From assembly GCA_036734385.1 (NCBI GenBank), contig DAIMYQ010000001.1:62001-126000 (forward strand): a stretch of 64,000 nt of DNA, given 5' to 3'. The notes below the pieces were generated by a model. The model worked only from the letters and a program-made list of their open reading frames with translations, made no database searches and was not told the DNA's origin. Positions 55,624-64,000 of the stretch are shown piece after piece (within the stretch, counting starts at the first letter, position 1; the number at the start of each line of letters is the position of its first letter). The translations under genes and the position numbers were made by a program. This stretch comes from JAAYPI01 sp036734385 (GTDB lineage Bacteria > Bacteroidota > Bacteroidia > Bacteroidales > Paludibacteraceae).

Positions 55624-56370
55624 ATGGTCTATACAAAAAAATATATTGATAAAAATAATATTCCGGAACATGTCGCCATTATTATGGATGGAAATGGTCG
55701 TTGGGCAACAAAAAACGGGAAAGACAGGTTATTTGGTCATCAAAATGCAATCAAAGCGGTTAGGGAAAGTACAGAGGCGGCTTCCGAGTTAGGAATAAAG
55801 TTTCTAACTTTGTATGCTTTTTCAAATGAAAATTGGAATAGACCAAAGGAAGAAGTCGAAGGTTTGATGGAATTATTAATAATGACAATCGAAACGGAAA
55901 CAGCCACGCTGAAAAAAAATAATGTCAGATTGATAAGCATTGGAAACATGAAAATGTTACCTGAAAACGCGAACTTACGACTACAAAAATGCGTTGAAAG
56001 TACTTCTATGAATACAGGATTAACGTTAATTCTCGCACTAAGTTACTCCTCTCGTTGGGAAATTGTAGAAGCAACAAAAAAAATAGCACAAGACGTCCTT
56101 TCGAATAAAATAAACATAAATGATATTGATGAGGACATTATCTCTGAGAATCTGACAACCAAAAGCATTCCAAATCCTGATTTATTAATTAGAACAAGTG
56201 GCGAATTTAGAGTAAGTAATTTTTTACTTTGGCAAATTTCTTATTCGGAGCTTTATTTTACAGATATTTTATGGCCTGATTTTAATAAACAAGAATTTTA
56301 TAAAGCTATCTTAAATTACCAAAAACGTGAAAGACGCTTTGGAAAAACCAGTGACCAAGTATCTAAATAG
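55624..56370 (+). CDS. uppS: Isoprenyl transferase (undecaprenyl diphosphate synthase)
   Basis: cis-prenyltransferase that makes the C55 carrier for peptidoglycan and O-antigen. The 248-residue protein has the catalytic Asp22 in IIMDGNGRWA, FSNENWNRP, and the C-terminal RTSGEFRVSNFLLWQ with ELYFTDILWPDF. It starts 6 bases after porG and ends 3 bases before bamA. Substrates come from the MEP pathway whose dxr and ispH are also in this window. Confidence 0.97.
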   Translation: MVYTKKYIDKNNIPEHVAIIMDGNGRWATKNGKDRLFGHQNAIKAVRESTEAASELGIKFLTLYAFSNENWNRPKEEVEGLMELLIMTIETETATLKKNNVRLISIGNMKMLPENANLRLQKCVESTSMNTGLTLILALSYSSRWEIVEATKKIAQDVLSNKININDIDEDIISENLTTKSIPNPDLLIRTSGEFRVSNFLLWQISYSELYFTDILWPDFNKQEFYKAILNYQKRERRFGKTSDQVSK

Positions 56371-56373
56371 CCT

Positions 56374-58977
56374 ATGAACACAAAATTTTTTCATTATATC
56401 TTGCATAAAAAAGCCTTCTTATTGTTTCTTTGTGCAGTTTCTTCTATTCAAATTTTCTCTCAGCAAGATGCTTCTGTTAAGGATAGTGCTCTGAATGCAA
56501 ACAAAAATTTACCTTCGATAGATTATCTTAATCCGAAACAATACGAAATAGCGGAAATTACTATTTCAGGTAAAAATAATTACGAAGATTATGTCCTTAT
56601 TGGATTTTCAGGACTTTCTGTCGGACAAAAGATTACAATCCCAAGTGATGATATTTCGAACGTGATTAAGCGATTCTGGAAACAAGGGCTATTTTCTAAT
56701 GTTCAGGTAGAAATCGTTTCCGTACTAGATGACAAGATTTGGCTAAACATACAACTGGATCAACGACCAAAGGTTTCGCAAATTAACTTTCATGGCGTTA
56801 AAAAGAAAGAAAAAGAAGAATTAGAAAAAAGTATTGGATTATCGAAAGGAAGTCAAGTTAGTCCTTACTTAATAGATAAAGCCGAAAAACACATCAAAAA
56901 TTACTTCATAGAGAAAGGCTATTTTTATACTTCAGCAAATATCAAGGTTCAAGATGATCCAAAAGAAAATACTTCTGTTGTAGATATTGATGTAGATAAA
57001 AAATTAAAGGTTAAAGTCGACCATCTCATCATTAAAGGAAACAATAACTTATCCACAAGGAAAGTTGATGCTGCGATGAAAAAGACCAATGACAAACACA
57101 ATATTTTAAATTTCTTTCGCAGTAAGAAATTTCTTCCAAAAGAATACGAAAATGATAAAATAGCCCTTATTGAGAAGTATAATGAATTGGGGTATAGAAA
57201 TGCCGAAATTGTTTCAGATAGCGTATCTCGAAATAGTGACAATAAAACCGTAAATGTCTATGTAACCGTAAACGAAGGAACAAAATATCATTTTGGTAAC
57301 ATTACATGGATTGGAAATTCTATTTATTCTACAGATTTTTTAAATCAAGTATTAGGAATTAAAAGGGGAGAAATATATAATCAAAAGCGTCTCAATCAAC
57401 GCATTTCAGAAGATGAGGATTGTGTAAACAACCTATACCTCAATAATGGTTATTTGTTTTTCAATTTACAAACCATAGAAAAAAGTGTACGTCAAGATTC
57501 TATTGATTTTGAAATGAGAATAACAGAAGGTCGTCAGGCGACTATTAACAAGGTTGATATTATTGGGAGTGACTATCTCTATGAAAATGTGGTACGGAGA
57601 GAATTACGGACTAAGCCCGGAGATTTATTCAACAAGTCTGATATTATGCGATCAATGCGAGAAATTGCTGCCACAGGACATTTTGCAACCGAACAAGGCA
57701 AAATGGATATTAAAGTAAATCCTAATATGAGTGATGGCACAGTTGATTTAGCTTATGTATTAGAGTCTAAAAGAAATGACCAAATAGAACTTTCTGCAGG
57801 ATACGGAAGTACAGGAGTTGTAGGAACTGTCAGTTTAAAATTCACCAATTTTTCCATACAAAATATTTTTAACGGGAAAAGCTATCGTCCATTACCACAA
57901 GGTGATGGTCAGACGCTTACTTTAAAGGCTCAGACAAACGGAATGTATTATCAATCGTACAGTGTATCGTTTTTGGAACCTTGGTTAGGAGGAAAACGCC
58001 CTAATTCGCTTTCGTTGTCCGCTTATTATTCCATACAGACAGGTGTAAGTAGTGCATATAGTTCTTCTTATAGCAGTTACTATAGCAGCTATTATGATAG
58101 TAATAGCTATAATAGTTGGTATTCATCAAGTTATGACCCTGATAAATATATTAAAACGTTAGGGCTTTCTGCGGGTTTAGGAACACGACTAAATTGGCCT
58201 GATGACTACTTTTCAATCTATGGACAACTTTCCTATCAAAATTACAACTTAAGTAATTGGGAGTATTTCGCTTTTGAAACAGGACATGCAAACAATTTAA
58301 ATCTTTCTTTGACACTAAGCAGAAATTCCCTCGACCAGCCGATATATACGAGAAAAGGATCAGATATTTCTTTTTCGGTAGCTTCAACCCTTCCCTATTC
58401 TTTGTTTGACAACAAAGATTATTCAACCGCTACTGATGCTGAAAAGTACGCATGGATAGAGTATTATAAAATAAAAATTAAGGGGAAGTTATTTACCCCG
58501 ATTTCCTCTAATAGCAAATTGGTATTGTTAAGTCGTGCAGAATACGGATTTTTAGGCTATTATGACATAAATAGACGTTCGCCATTTGAAACATTTTATA
58601 TGGGAGGAGACGGCATCACCGGATATAGTAGTACCTATGCAACAGAAACGGTATCATTGAGAGGATATAGTAATGGATCTCTAAGCTACGCAGGTAATTT
58701 ATACACAAAGTTATCAATGGAATTAAGATATCCACTCCTATTGCAAGAATCTTCTGTAATTTGGATATTAGGATTCGTTGAAGCAGGTAACTGTTGGACG
58801 AACTTTGATGAATTTAATCCTTTTGAGTTGAAAAGATCTGCAGGTATTGGATTAAGATTATATATGCCAATGTTTGGACTATTGGGCATAGATTGGGGGT
58901 ACGGGTTTGATGAAATCAATGGAAGCTCTAGCCATAGTGGAAGTCAATTTCATTTTGTCATCGGTCAGGAATTTTAG
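56374..58977 (+). CDS. bamA: Outer-membrane protein assembly factor BamA
   Basis: Omp85-family insertase, 867 residues. The signal peptide (about 1-29, ending SQQD) is followed by about five POTRA repeats (about 55-475; e.g. ITISGKNNYEDYVLIGFSGLSVGQK) and a C-terminal 16-stranded barrel ending in HFVIGQEF. The lid-loop motif is probably in ETVSLRGYSNGSLS near residue 760. An extracellular loop at about residues 559-591 is made almost only of Ser, Tyr and Asn/Asp (YSSSYSSYYSSYYDSNSY), which is unusual. It sits with uppS and skp, as expected. Confidence 0.96.
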   Translation: MNTKFFHYILHKKAFLLFLCAVSSIQIFSQQDASVKDSALNANKNLPSIDYLNPKQYEIAEITISGKNNYEDYVLIGFSGLSVGQKITIPSDDISNVIKRFWKQGLFSNVQVEIVSVLDDKIWLNIQLDQRPKVSQINFHGVKKKEKEELEKSIGLSKGSQVSPYLIDKAEKHIKNYFIEKGYFYTSANIKVQDDPKENTSVVDIDVDKKLKVKVDHLIIKGNNNLSTRKVDAAMKKTNDKHNILNFFRSKKFLPKEYENDKIALIEKYNELGYRNAEIVSDSVSRNSDNKTVNVYVTVNEGTKYHFGNITWIGNSIYSTDFLNQVLGIKRGEIYNQKRLNQRISEDEDCVNNLYLNNGYLFFNLQTIEKSVRQDSIDFEMRITEGRQATINKVDIIGSDYLYENVVRRELRTKPGDLFNKSDIMRSMREIAATGHFATEQGKMDIKVNPNMSDGTVDLAYVLESKRNDQIELSAGYGSTGVVGTVSLKFTNFSIQNIFNGKSYRPLPQGDGQTLTLKAQTNGMYYQSYSVSFLEPWLGGKRPNSLSLSAYYSIQTGVSSAYSSSYSSYYSSYYDSNSYNSWYSSSYDPDKYIKTLGLSAGLGTRLNWPDDYFSIYGQLSYQNYNLSNWEYFAFETGHANNLNLSLTLSRNSLDQPIYTRKGSDISFSVASTLPYSLFDNKDYSTATDAEKYAWIEYYKIKIKGKLFTPISSNSKLVLLSRAEYGFLGYYDINRRSPFETFYMGGDGITGYSSTYATETVSLRGYSNGSLSYAGNLYTKLSMELRYPLLLQESSVIWILGFVEAGNCWTNFDEFNPFELKRSAGIGLRLYMPMFGLLGIDWGYGFDEINGSSSHSGSQFHFVIGQEF

Positions 58978-58992
58978 CCTACAAGATTATAT

Positions 58993-59880
58993 ATGGATAT
59001 CAAAATTATGGCAAAAAAAACATCAAATGAGAATTGGATAATTAGTAAAATGAGAAAGCTATATTACCTATTGACACCTTCGATGCGTCTTTCTGTCAGA
59101 TATTTACTCTATTTTCCGATTGATTTTGTTGAAGGATTGATCGGGAAAAAAGATGATATGGTTCCACCCAAACGTCTTATTTTTATAGGATCCGGAGATT
59201 TCAAAACACAGGGAAATCGTTTACTAAAACTCATAATAGATAAAACAGCCTTAGAACCAACACATAGAATCCTTGACGTAGGCTGCGGAATAGGTAGATT
59301 GGCATTGCCTCTCACTAAATACTTGGCCAACGAAGGTTCTTACGAAGGTTTTGATATTGTAAAACAAGGAATAGATTGGTGCAATAAAAAGATAGCGATC
59401 AAGTATCCTAATTTCAATTTCTTACATATCGATTTAAAAAATAAACTATATAATTTAAACACGGATACTAAAGCTGAAAACTTTATTTTCCCTTATGAAG
59501 AAAATAGTTTTGATAGAGTTCTTCTCACATCTGTTTTTACGCATATGCTACCAGCAGATATTGAGAATTACTTACATCAGATACAGCGAGTTTTGAAAAA
59601 AGATGGAAAATGTTTTGCCACCTTTTTTATTTTTAACGACAAAACACTCGAAATGATGAAAAATGGCATGAGTAAATTTAACTTTACTCATGATTTTGGT
59701 TCATATCGACTATTTGATAAAAAAGTAGAGGAAGCAAATATTGCATTTGATGAAAAATATTTATTAGATTTGCTACTAGAAAATAACTTGAAAATTGAAT
59801 CAATTTCATACGGTTGGTGGTCAAGAAATCAGGAAGATGCAATTTCCGATTTTCAAGACATTGTCGTTTTCTCAAAATAA
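58993..59880 (+). CDS. Class I SAM-dependent methyltransferase
   Basis: A 295-residue protein with a class I methyltransferase core: SAM loop ILDVGCGIGRLALPL near residues 94-108, an acidic strand-2 end (YEGFDIV) and the motif FDRVLLTSVFTHM. The N-terminal ~70 residues (LLTPSMRLSVRYLLYFPIDF) are hydrophobic and basic, perhaps membrane-binding. An alternative ATG lies five codons downstream. The substrate is unknown. It lies between bamA and the skp pair, which are often direct neighbours, so it may be a later insertion into the cluster. Confidence 0.82.
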   Translation: MDIKIMAKKTSNENWIISKMRKLYYLLTPSMRLSVRYLLYFPIDFVEGLIGKKDDMVPPKRLIFIGSGDFKTQGNRLLKLIIDKTALEPTHRILDVGCGIGRLALPLTKYLANEGSYEGFDIVKQGIDWCNKKIAIKYPNFNFLHIDLKNKLYNLNTDTKAENFIFPYEENSFDRVLLTSVFTHMLPADIENYLHQIQRVLKKDGKCFATFFIFNDKTLEMMKNGMSKFNFTHDFGSYRLFDKKVEEANIAFDEKYLLDLLLENNLKIESISYGWWSRNQEDAISDFQDIVVFSK

Positions 59881-59904
59881 ATGAAATATTAATTCTAAAC
59901 AAAA

Positions 59905-60426
59905 ATGAAAATGAAAAAGATATTAATAGCATTAAGCTTAACTTTTATTTTTTTTTCTGGCATTCAGGCACAAAAATTTGCGTTAGTTGATATCGAATAC
60001 ATATTAAAGAACGTCCCGTCATATGAATCGGCAACAGAACAACTTGATCAAAGTTCTAAAAAATGGCAGAAGGAAATCGAAGCTATTAATACAGAAGCTC
60101 AAACTATGTACAAAAACTACCAAACCGAGCTTGTCTTTTTATCAGATGATATGAAAGTAAAACGCGAAGAAGCGATTGTTGCAAAAGAAAAAGAAGCCTT
60201 AGAATTAAAGAAAAAATATTTCGGTAATGACGGTGAATTATATAAAAAACGAGAAAGTCTTATAAAACCCATACAGGATGAAATTTATAATGCCATAAAA
60301 GAAATTTCCGAAAGTAAAAATTATCAACTTATATTGGATAGAGCTTCAGGAACAAGCATTATTTTTGCATCACCTTCTATTGATATCAGTGATGAAGTTC
60401 TTCAAAAAATGGGATATTCAAAATAA
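59905..60426 (+). CDS. skp: Skp/OmpH family periplasmic chaperone 1
   Basis: Periplasmic holdase for unfolded outer-membrane proteins, working ahead of BamA. The 173-residue precursor has a signal peptide (KILIALSLTFIFFSGIQAQ), then KFALVDIEYILKNVPSYESA and a long Lys/Glu/Gln-rich predicted coiled coil (about 50-130), and ends with a short beta region (YQLILDRASGTSIIFASP). A second ATG at 59911 is an alternative start. A second copy follows after 23 bases. Confidence 0.92.
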   Translation: MKMKKILIALSLTFIFFSGIQAQKFALVDIEYILKNVPSYESATEQLDQSSKKWQKEIEAINTEAQTMYKNYQTELVFLSDDMKVKREEAIVAKEKEALELKKKYFGNDGELYKKRESLIKPIQDEIYNAIKEISESKNYQLILDRASGTSIIFASPSIDISDEVLQKMGYSK

Positions 60427-60449
60427 ATTAATTCTTAAACACAATAAAA

Positions 60450-60968
60450 ATGAAAAAAACTATTATTACAGGTTTATTACTAGCGTTTTCTTTGGTAACC
60501 TTCGCTCAAAATTCTTCAGAAATGAAATTCGGACATATCAACAAACAGGAATTGCTGACTGCTATGCCAGAAGCCAATGCTGCGATGAAAACATTGGAAG
60601 AACTGTTGCTAAAATATAAAACTGAAAGTAAAAAGTTAGAAGATGAATTTACAAAAAAACAACAAGAATATACCGACACTCAAGATACACTAGACCCTAC
60701 GATAAAAAAATATAAAGAATCTGAATTACAACGCCTTTATCAAAGCATTCAAGACTTTTCAAAAAATGCTGATGAAACATTAAAGAAAAAACAAGCTGAA
60801 CTGTTGGCTCCTATTGATGCAAAAATAAATAACGCTATAAAAGCTGTTGGCGATGCAAATGGATTTATGTATATATTCGATGTAACAAATTCAGGAACTT
60901 TTGCCTATATGTCTAGTAAAAGTATAGATGTGTTACCTCTTGTGAAGAAAAACCTAGGATTACAATAA
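60450..60968 (+). CDS. Skp/OmpH family periplasmic chaperone 2
   Basis: Tandem paralogue of the preceding Skp, 172 residues. Signal peptide KTIITGLLLAFSLVTFAQ, then KFGHINKQELLTAMPEANAAM, a charged coiled coil (about 45-125) and the C-terminal FMYIFDVTNSGTFAYMS. The sequences of the two are clearly diverged, so they may form different trimers or hetero-oligomers. It is followed by an intrinsic terminator. Confidence 0.92.
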   Translation: MKKTIITGLLLAFSLVTFAQNSSEMKFGHINKQELLTAMPEANAAMKTLEELLLKYKTESKKLEDEFTKKQQEYTDTQDTLDPTIKKYKESELQRLYQSIQDFSKNADETLKKKQAELLAPIDAKINNAIKAVGDANGFMYIFDVTNSGTFAYMSSKSIDVLPLVKKNLGLQ

Positions 60969-60977
60969 AAAGAAAAT

Positions 60978-61031
60978 AAAAAACAGACAAAAGAAGTTGA
61001 ATGACATTCTAACTTCTTTTGTCTGTTTTTT
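60978..61031 (+). terminator. Intrinsic terminator after the skp genes
   Basis: A perfect 21-bp stem (AAAAAACAGACAAAAGAAGTT with its complement) with a 12-base loop and terminal Ts. It ends 10 bases before the murI ATG at 61042 and excludes an upstream in-frame start at 60997. Confidence 0.92.
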
Positions 61032-61041
61032 ATTGAAAGAT

Positions 61042-61875
61042 ATGGATCAAGAAAAAACATCTCCTATTGGTATCTTTGACTCAGGGTATGGTGGTCTTAC
61101 CATATTGGAAAAATTTAGAGAGATACTCCCCGAATATGATTATATCTATTTGGGAGACAATGCTCGTACGCCCTATGGAACACGTTCTTTTGATGTTGTG
61201 TACGAGTATACGCTTCAATGTGTAAAGAAGTTATTTGAGATGAACTGCGAATTGGTAGTCCTTGGATGTAATACTGCTTCTGCTAAAGCTTTACGGACCA
61301 TCCAACAAAATGATTTACCGAAAATCAGTCCAGATAGGCGTGTTTTAGGCGTAATTAGACCAACAGTTGAAGTTATTAGTGATTATACCAAAACAAACCA
61401 CGTTGGAATTCTCGGAACACAAGGAACCATACAGTCAGAATCTTATCCAATCGAAATAAACAAACTTTTCCCTGAAGTAAAAGTTACTTCTCAGGCTTGC
61501 CCCATGTGGGTTCCTCTCATAGAAAACAACGAATATCAAAGTCCTGGTGCCGATTATTTTGTAAAAAAATACGTTGACAACTTACTCCGAAACGACCCTC
61601 TTATCGATACTATCGTTTTAGGATGCACACACTACCCATTGCTATTAAAGAAAATCAGACAATACATTCCCCCTCATATTCAAGTAATTGCACAAGGAGC
61701 AATTGTTGCCGAAAGCTTAAAAAACTATTTATCTCGTCATACAGATATGAACAAAAAAATAAGCAAAAATGGCAATTGTCTGTTCTACACAACTGAATCT
61801 ATAGAAAAATTCACGTCTTCAGCATCTATCTTTTTAAAAAAATCTGTTAAAGCAACACGAATTTCATTAGATTAA
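61042..61875 (+). CDS. murI: Glutamate racemase
   Basis: Makes D-glutamate for peptidoglycan. The 277-residue protein has the substrate loop FDSGYGGLT (12-20), DNARTPYG, and both catalytic cysteines: C76 in LGCNTAS and C195 in LGCTHYP. Its ATG lies just after the skp terminator. No -7 box could be placed in between, so it may rely on read-through from the skp transcript. Confidence 0.97.
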   Translation: MDQEKTSPIGIFDSGYGGLTILEKFREILPEYDYIYLGDNARTPYGTRSFDVVYEYTLQCVKKLFEMNCELVVLGCNTASAKALRTIQQNDLPKISPDRRVLGVIRPTVEVISDYTKTNHVGILGTQGTIQSESYPIEINKLFPEVKVTSQACPMWVPLIENNEYQSPGADYFVKKYVDNLLRNDPLIDTIVLGCTHYPLLLKKIRQYIPPHIQVIAQGAIVAESLKNYLSRHTDMNKKISKNGNCLFYTTESIEKFTSSASIFLKKSVKATRISLD

Positions 61876-61886
61876 AGAAAATTTAT

Positions 61887-61917
61887 TTCGGCAACAACAA
61901 TTTTCTGACTACCTTTG
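61887..61917 (+). promoter_or_regulatory. Promoter of typA
   Basis: -7 TACCTTTG (61910-61917) with TTCG at 61887-61890, spacer 19 bases; the ATG is 20 bases downstream. The same TTCG -33 variant is found at rpsA. Confidence 0.65.
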
Positions 61918-61936
61918 CAGCCTTAAATTAATTGAA

Positions 61937-63736
61937 ATGCAAAAGATTAGAAACATTGCTATTATCGCTCACGTTGACCACGGAAAAACCACATTGGTAG
62001 ATAAAATGTTACTTGCCGGCTCTTTATTTAAAGAGTATGAAAAGGTAGGCGAGTTAATTATGGATAATAATGACTTAGAAAGAGAACGGGGTATTACTAT
62101 TGTTTCTAAAAACGTATCCATCCGATACAAAGATTATAAAATCAATATTATAGACACTCCGGGTCACTCAGACTTTGGAGGGGAAGTTGAACGTGTACTT
62201 AATATGGCAGACGGGGTACTGCTTTTGGTAGATGCATTTGAAGGTCCCATGCCTCAAACACGCTTTGTGCTTCAAAAAGCCATTCAGATAGGTCTGAAAC
62301 CAATTGTTGTGATTAACAAGGTAGACAAGCCCAACTGCACACCGGGAGTTGTCCAGGAACAAGTATTTGACTTAATGTTCAGTCTTGATGCGTCAGAAGA
62401 ACAACTTGATTTTCCAACTATATATGGATCTGCAAAACAGAATTGGATGTCAACTGATTGGAAAGACAAAACAGACAATATTATTCCTCTTTTAGATGCG
62501 ATTATAGAACATATTCCTGCACCTCAGGAATTACAAGGAACACCTCAATTATTAATCACTTCTTTGGATTATTCTTCCTATGTAGGCAGGATTGCCATTG
62601 GTCGTGTTCATAGAGGCACATTGAAAGAAAATATGGATGTTGCACTTGTAAAACGGGATGGAAGCATCATTAAATCCAGGATTAGAGAATTAAATGTATT
62701 TGAAGGTTTTGGAAAAATAAAAGTTCCATCAGTATCATCAGGTGAAATTTGTGCATTGATCGGAATAGAAAATTTTGAAATTGGTGATAGCATCACTGAT
62801 TTGGAAAATCCGGAACCACTTCCTCCTATTGCTATTGATGAACCAACGATGAGTATGGTATTTACCATAAATGATTCCCCATTCTTCGGAAAAGAAGGTA
62901 AATTTGTTACATCAAGGCATATAAACGATCGTTTACTAAAAGAGTTGGATAGAAATTTAGCTCTTCGTGTTACAAAATCAGAAAAATCAGATTCTTGGAA
63001 TGTTTTTGGAAGGGGGGTATTGCATTTATCCATACTTATTGAAACGATGAGAAGGGAAGGATACGAACTTCAAGTTGGACAGCCTCAAGTAATCTTCAAA
63101 GAAATTGATGGCGTAAGATGTGAACCAATGGAACAACTCACCATAGATGTTCCTGAAGAATACTCAGGAAAAGTTATTGAGTTGGTAGCTGTACGTAAAG
63201 GAGAGATGACAATTATGGATAAGAAAGGTGAACGTATCCATTTGGAATTTTCAATTCCCTCTCGAGGCATCATCGGACTACGGACAAATATTCTAACAGC
63301 AACAGCAGGGGAAGCTGTCATGGCTCACCGATTCACTGAATATGCCCCTTATAAAGGCGAAATAGAAAGAAGAACCAATGGCTCAATTATCGCTATGGAA
63401 AGCGGAACAGCTTTTGCTTATGCTATTGATAAGCTACAAGACAGAGGTAGATTCTTTATTTACCCACAAGATGAGATTTACGCAGGACAAGTAGTAGGAG
63501 AACATGCTAAAGAAGGTGATTTAGTCGTAAATGTCACTAAATCAAAGAAACTAACCAACATGAGAGCTTCCGGATCTGACGATAAAGTAAAACTTATTCC
63601 TCCTGTTGTATTTAGCTTAGAAGAATCTCTTGAATACATAAAAGAGGATGAATACGCAGAAATCACGCCTAGTGCAATACGTTTGCGTAAAATCTTCCTT
63701 GACGAAACCGAAAGAAAAAGGTCAAGAAACAAATAA
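61937..63736 (+). CDS. typA: Ribosome-binding GTPase TypA/BipA
   Basis: EF-G-like translational GTPase involved in ribosome assembly and stress. The 599-residue protein has AHVDHGKTT (11-19), RERGITIVSK, DTPGHSDFGGEVERV and NKVDKP. Domains II, III and V follow, then the TypA-specific C-terminal domain (FTEYAPYKGEIERRTNGSIIAMESGTAFAYAI). It has its own promoter. folK starts 9 bases after the stop. Confidence 0.98.
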   Translation: MQKIRNIAIIAHVDHGKTTLVDKMLLAGSLFKEYEKVGELIMDNNDLERERGITIVSKNVSIRYKDYKINIIDTPGHSDFGGEVERVLNMADGVLLLVDAFEGPMPQTRFVLQKAIQIGLKPIVVINKVDKPNCTPGVVQEQVFDLMFSLDASEEQLDFPTIYGSAKQNWMSTDWKDKTDNIIPLLDAIIEHIPAPQELQGTPQLLITSLDYSSYVGRIAIGRVHRGTLKENMDVALVKRDGSIIKSRIRELNVFEGFGKIKVPSVSSGEICALIGIENFEIGDSITDLENPEPLPPIAIDEPTMSMVFTINDSPFFGKEGKFVTSRHINDRLLKELDRNLALRVTKSEKSDSWNVFGRGVLHLSILIETMRREGYELQVGQPQVIFKEIDGVRCEPMEQLTIDVPEEYSGKVIELVAVRKGEMTIMDKKGERIHLEFSIPSRGIIGLRTNILTATAGEAVMAHRFTEYAPYKGEIERRTNGSIIAMESGTAFAYAIDKLQDRGRFFIYPQDEIYAGQVVGEHAKEGDLVVNVTKSKKLTNMRASGSDDKVKLIPPVVFSLEESLEYIKEDEYAEITPSAIRLRKIFLDETERKRSRNK

Positions 63737-63744
63737 TATAAACC

Positions 63745-64000
63745 ATGAAGGATGTCTATTTATCCTTGGGAACAAATCTAGGAGAACGAGAAATCAATCT
63801 TTCGCGTGCCGAAGTTTTGATTTCTCAAAGGATAGGTCAAGTTCTTCTGTCCTCCTCCAATTATCAAACAAAACCAGTAGACTTTGTTTCCCAGAATGAT
63901 TTTATTAATAAAGTCATTCTGGTTCAAACAAACCTTTCCCCTCTGAATATACTTGAAGCAACAAAAAAAATTGAATGTTTATTAGGGAGACAAAAAAAAT
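63745..64000 (+). CDS. folK: 2-amino-4-hydroxy-6-hydroxymethyldihydropteridine diphosphokinase (partial)
   Basis: The first 85 residues of HPPK, the folate-pathway pyrophosphokinase; the gene runs off the window. Visible motifs are YLSLGTNLGEREINL (4-18), SSNYQTKPVDF, QNDFINKVILVQTNLSP and the IECLLGRQKK segment that precedes the catalytic region. The ATG at 63745 lies 9 bases after typA, so they are likely cotranscribed. Confidence 0.92.
   Translation, partial: MKDVYLSLGTNLGEREINLSRAEVLISQRIGQVLLSSSNYQTKPVDFVSQNDFINKVILVQTNLSPLNILEATKKIECLLGRQKK

Noticed and set aside
60997..61041. An upstream in-frame start for murI
   Set aside because: It lies within the skp terminator hairpin; the ATG at 61042 gives the normal N-terminus.
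1..64000. CRISPR array, insertion sequence or prophage
   Set aside because: No regularly spaced direct repeats, transposase or phage-like proteins were seen anywhere in the window.

Overview
The window is a stretch of an AT-rich chromosome of a member of the phylum Bacteroidetes, most probably order Bacteroidales. The evidence is: genes for a type IX secretion system (T9SS: sprA/sov, porQ, porP-K-L-M-N, porG), a T9SS cargo protein with a C-terminal sorting domain, a FeoA-FeoB fusion, a FeoB-associated Cys-rich protein, DUF4954 and DUF2795 proteins, and at least seventeen matches to the Bacteroidetes housekeeping promoter (-7 TAnnTTTG, often with a -33 TTTG-like box 19-21 nt upstream). Most genes are core genome. 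No insertion sequence, prophage or CRISPR array was seen. Three runs of exactly 100 N (9585-9684, 14927-15026, 28185-28284) are assembly gaps inside genes.

Layout. 1-4.9 kb (+): ftsA, ftsZ, yqeY-like, terC, SIMPL-domain protein. 4.9-8.2 kb (-): M23-like protein, dxr, rseP. 8.5 kb: initiator tRNA gene with promoter and terminator, then the promoter-bearing remnant of an outer-membrane protein gene (-). 9.1-10 kb (+): lptF/G-like gene, broken by a gap. 10-17.7 kb (-): ruvA then the giant sprA, broken by a gap. 17.9-19.3 kb (-): Ala/Gly:cation symporter. 19.5-23.6 kb (+): mlaE, mlaF, xthA, mutL. 23.7-28 kb (+): gltX, waaA, a GH10-like lipid-free secreted glycosidase. 28-35.1 kb (+): an iron-associated region with a hemerythrin-like gene (gapped), LuxR-type regulator, OprB-like porin, feoAB, T9SS-exported esterase, FeoB-associated protein and cyclophilin. 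35.3-37.1 kb (+): rpsA. 37.2-43.6 kb (-): porQ, cmk, ispH, pfkA, uvrA. 43.8-48.5 kb (+): a structured leader or small RNA, then hflX, DUF4954, a methyltransferase and a cobalamin adenosyltransferase. 48.6-54.8 kb (+): DUF2795, then porP-porK-porL-porM-porN. 54.9-64 kb (+): porG, uppS, bamA, a methyltransferase, two skp genes, murI, typA and the start of folK.

How the genes fit together. The dominant theme is the cell envelope: division (ftsAZ), lipid and LPS traffic (lptF, mlaEF, waaA), isoprenoids and undecaprenyl phosphate (dxr, ispH, uppS), peptidoglycan (murI), outer-membrane protein assembly (bamA, skp) and protein export through the T9SS. SprA is the outer-membrane translocon, PorL/M the inner-membrane motor, PorK/N the periplasmic ring, and PorP, PorQ and PorG outer-membrane partners. 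One client, the esterase at 32.9 kb, is encoded in the same window.

The least explained elements are: the structured leader before hflX, whose 5' arm can pair with the terminator arm; paired inverted repeats just upstream of porP, whose operon lacks the housekeeping promoter motif; a 9-bp inverted repeat spanning the divergent symporter/mlaE promoters; a hemerythrin-like/pseudo-receiver LuxR pair beside feoAB; and a LytM domain and a MutL that have both lost key metal-site residues.
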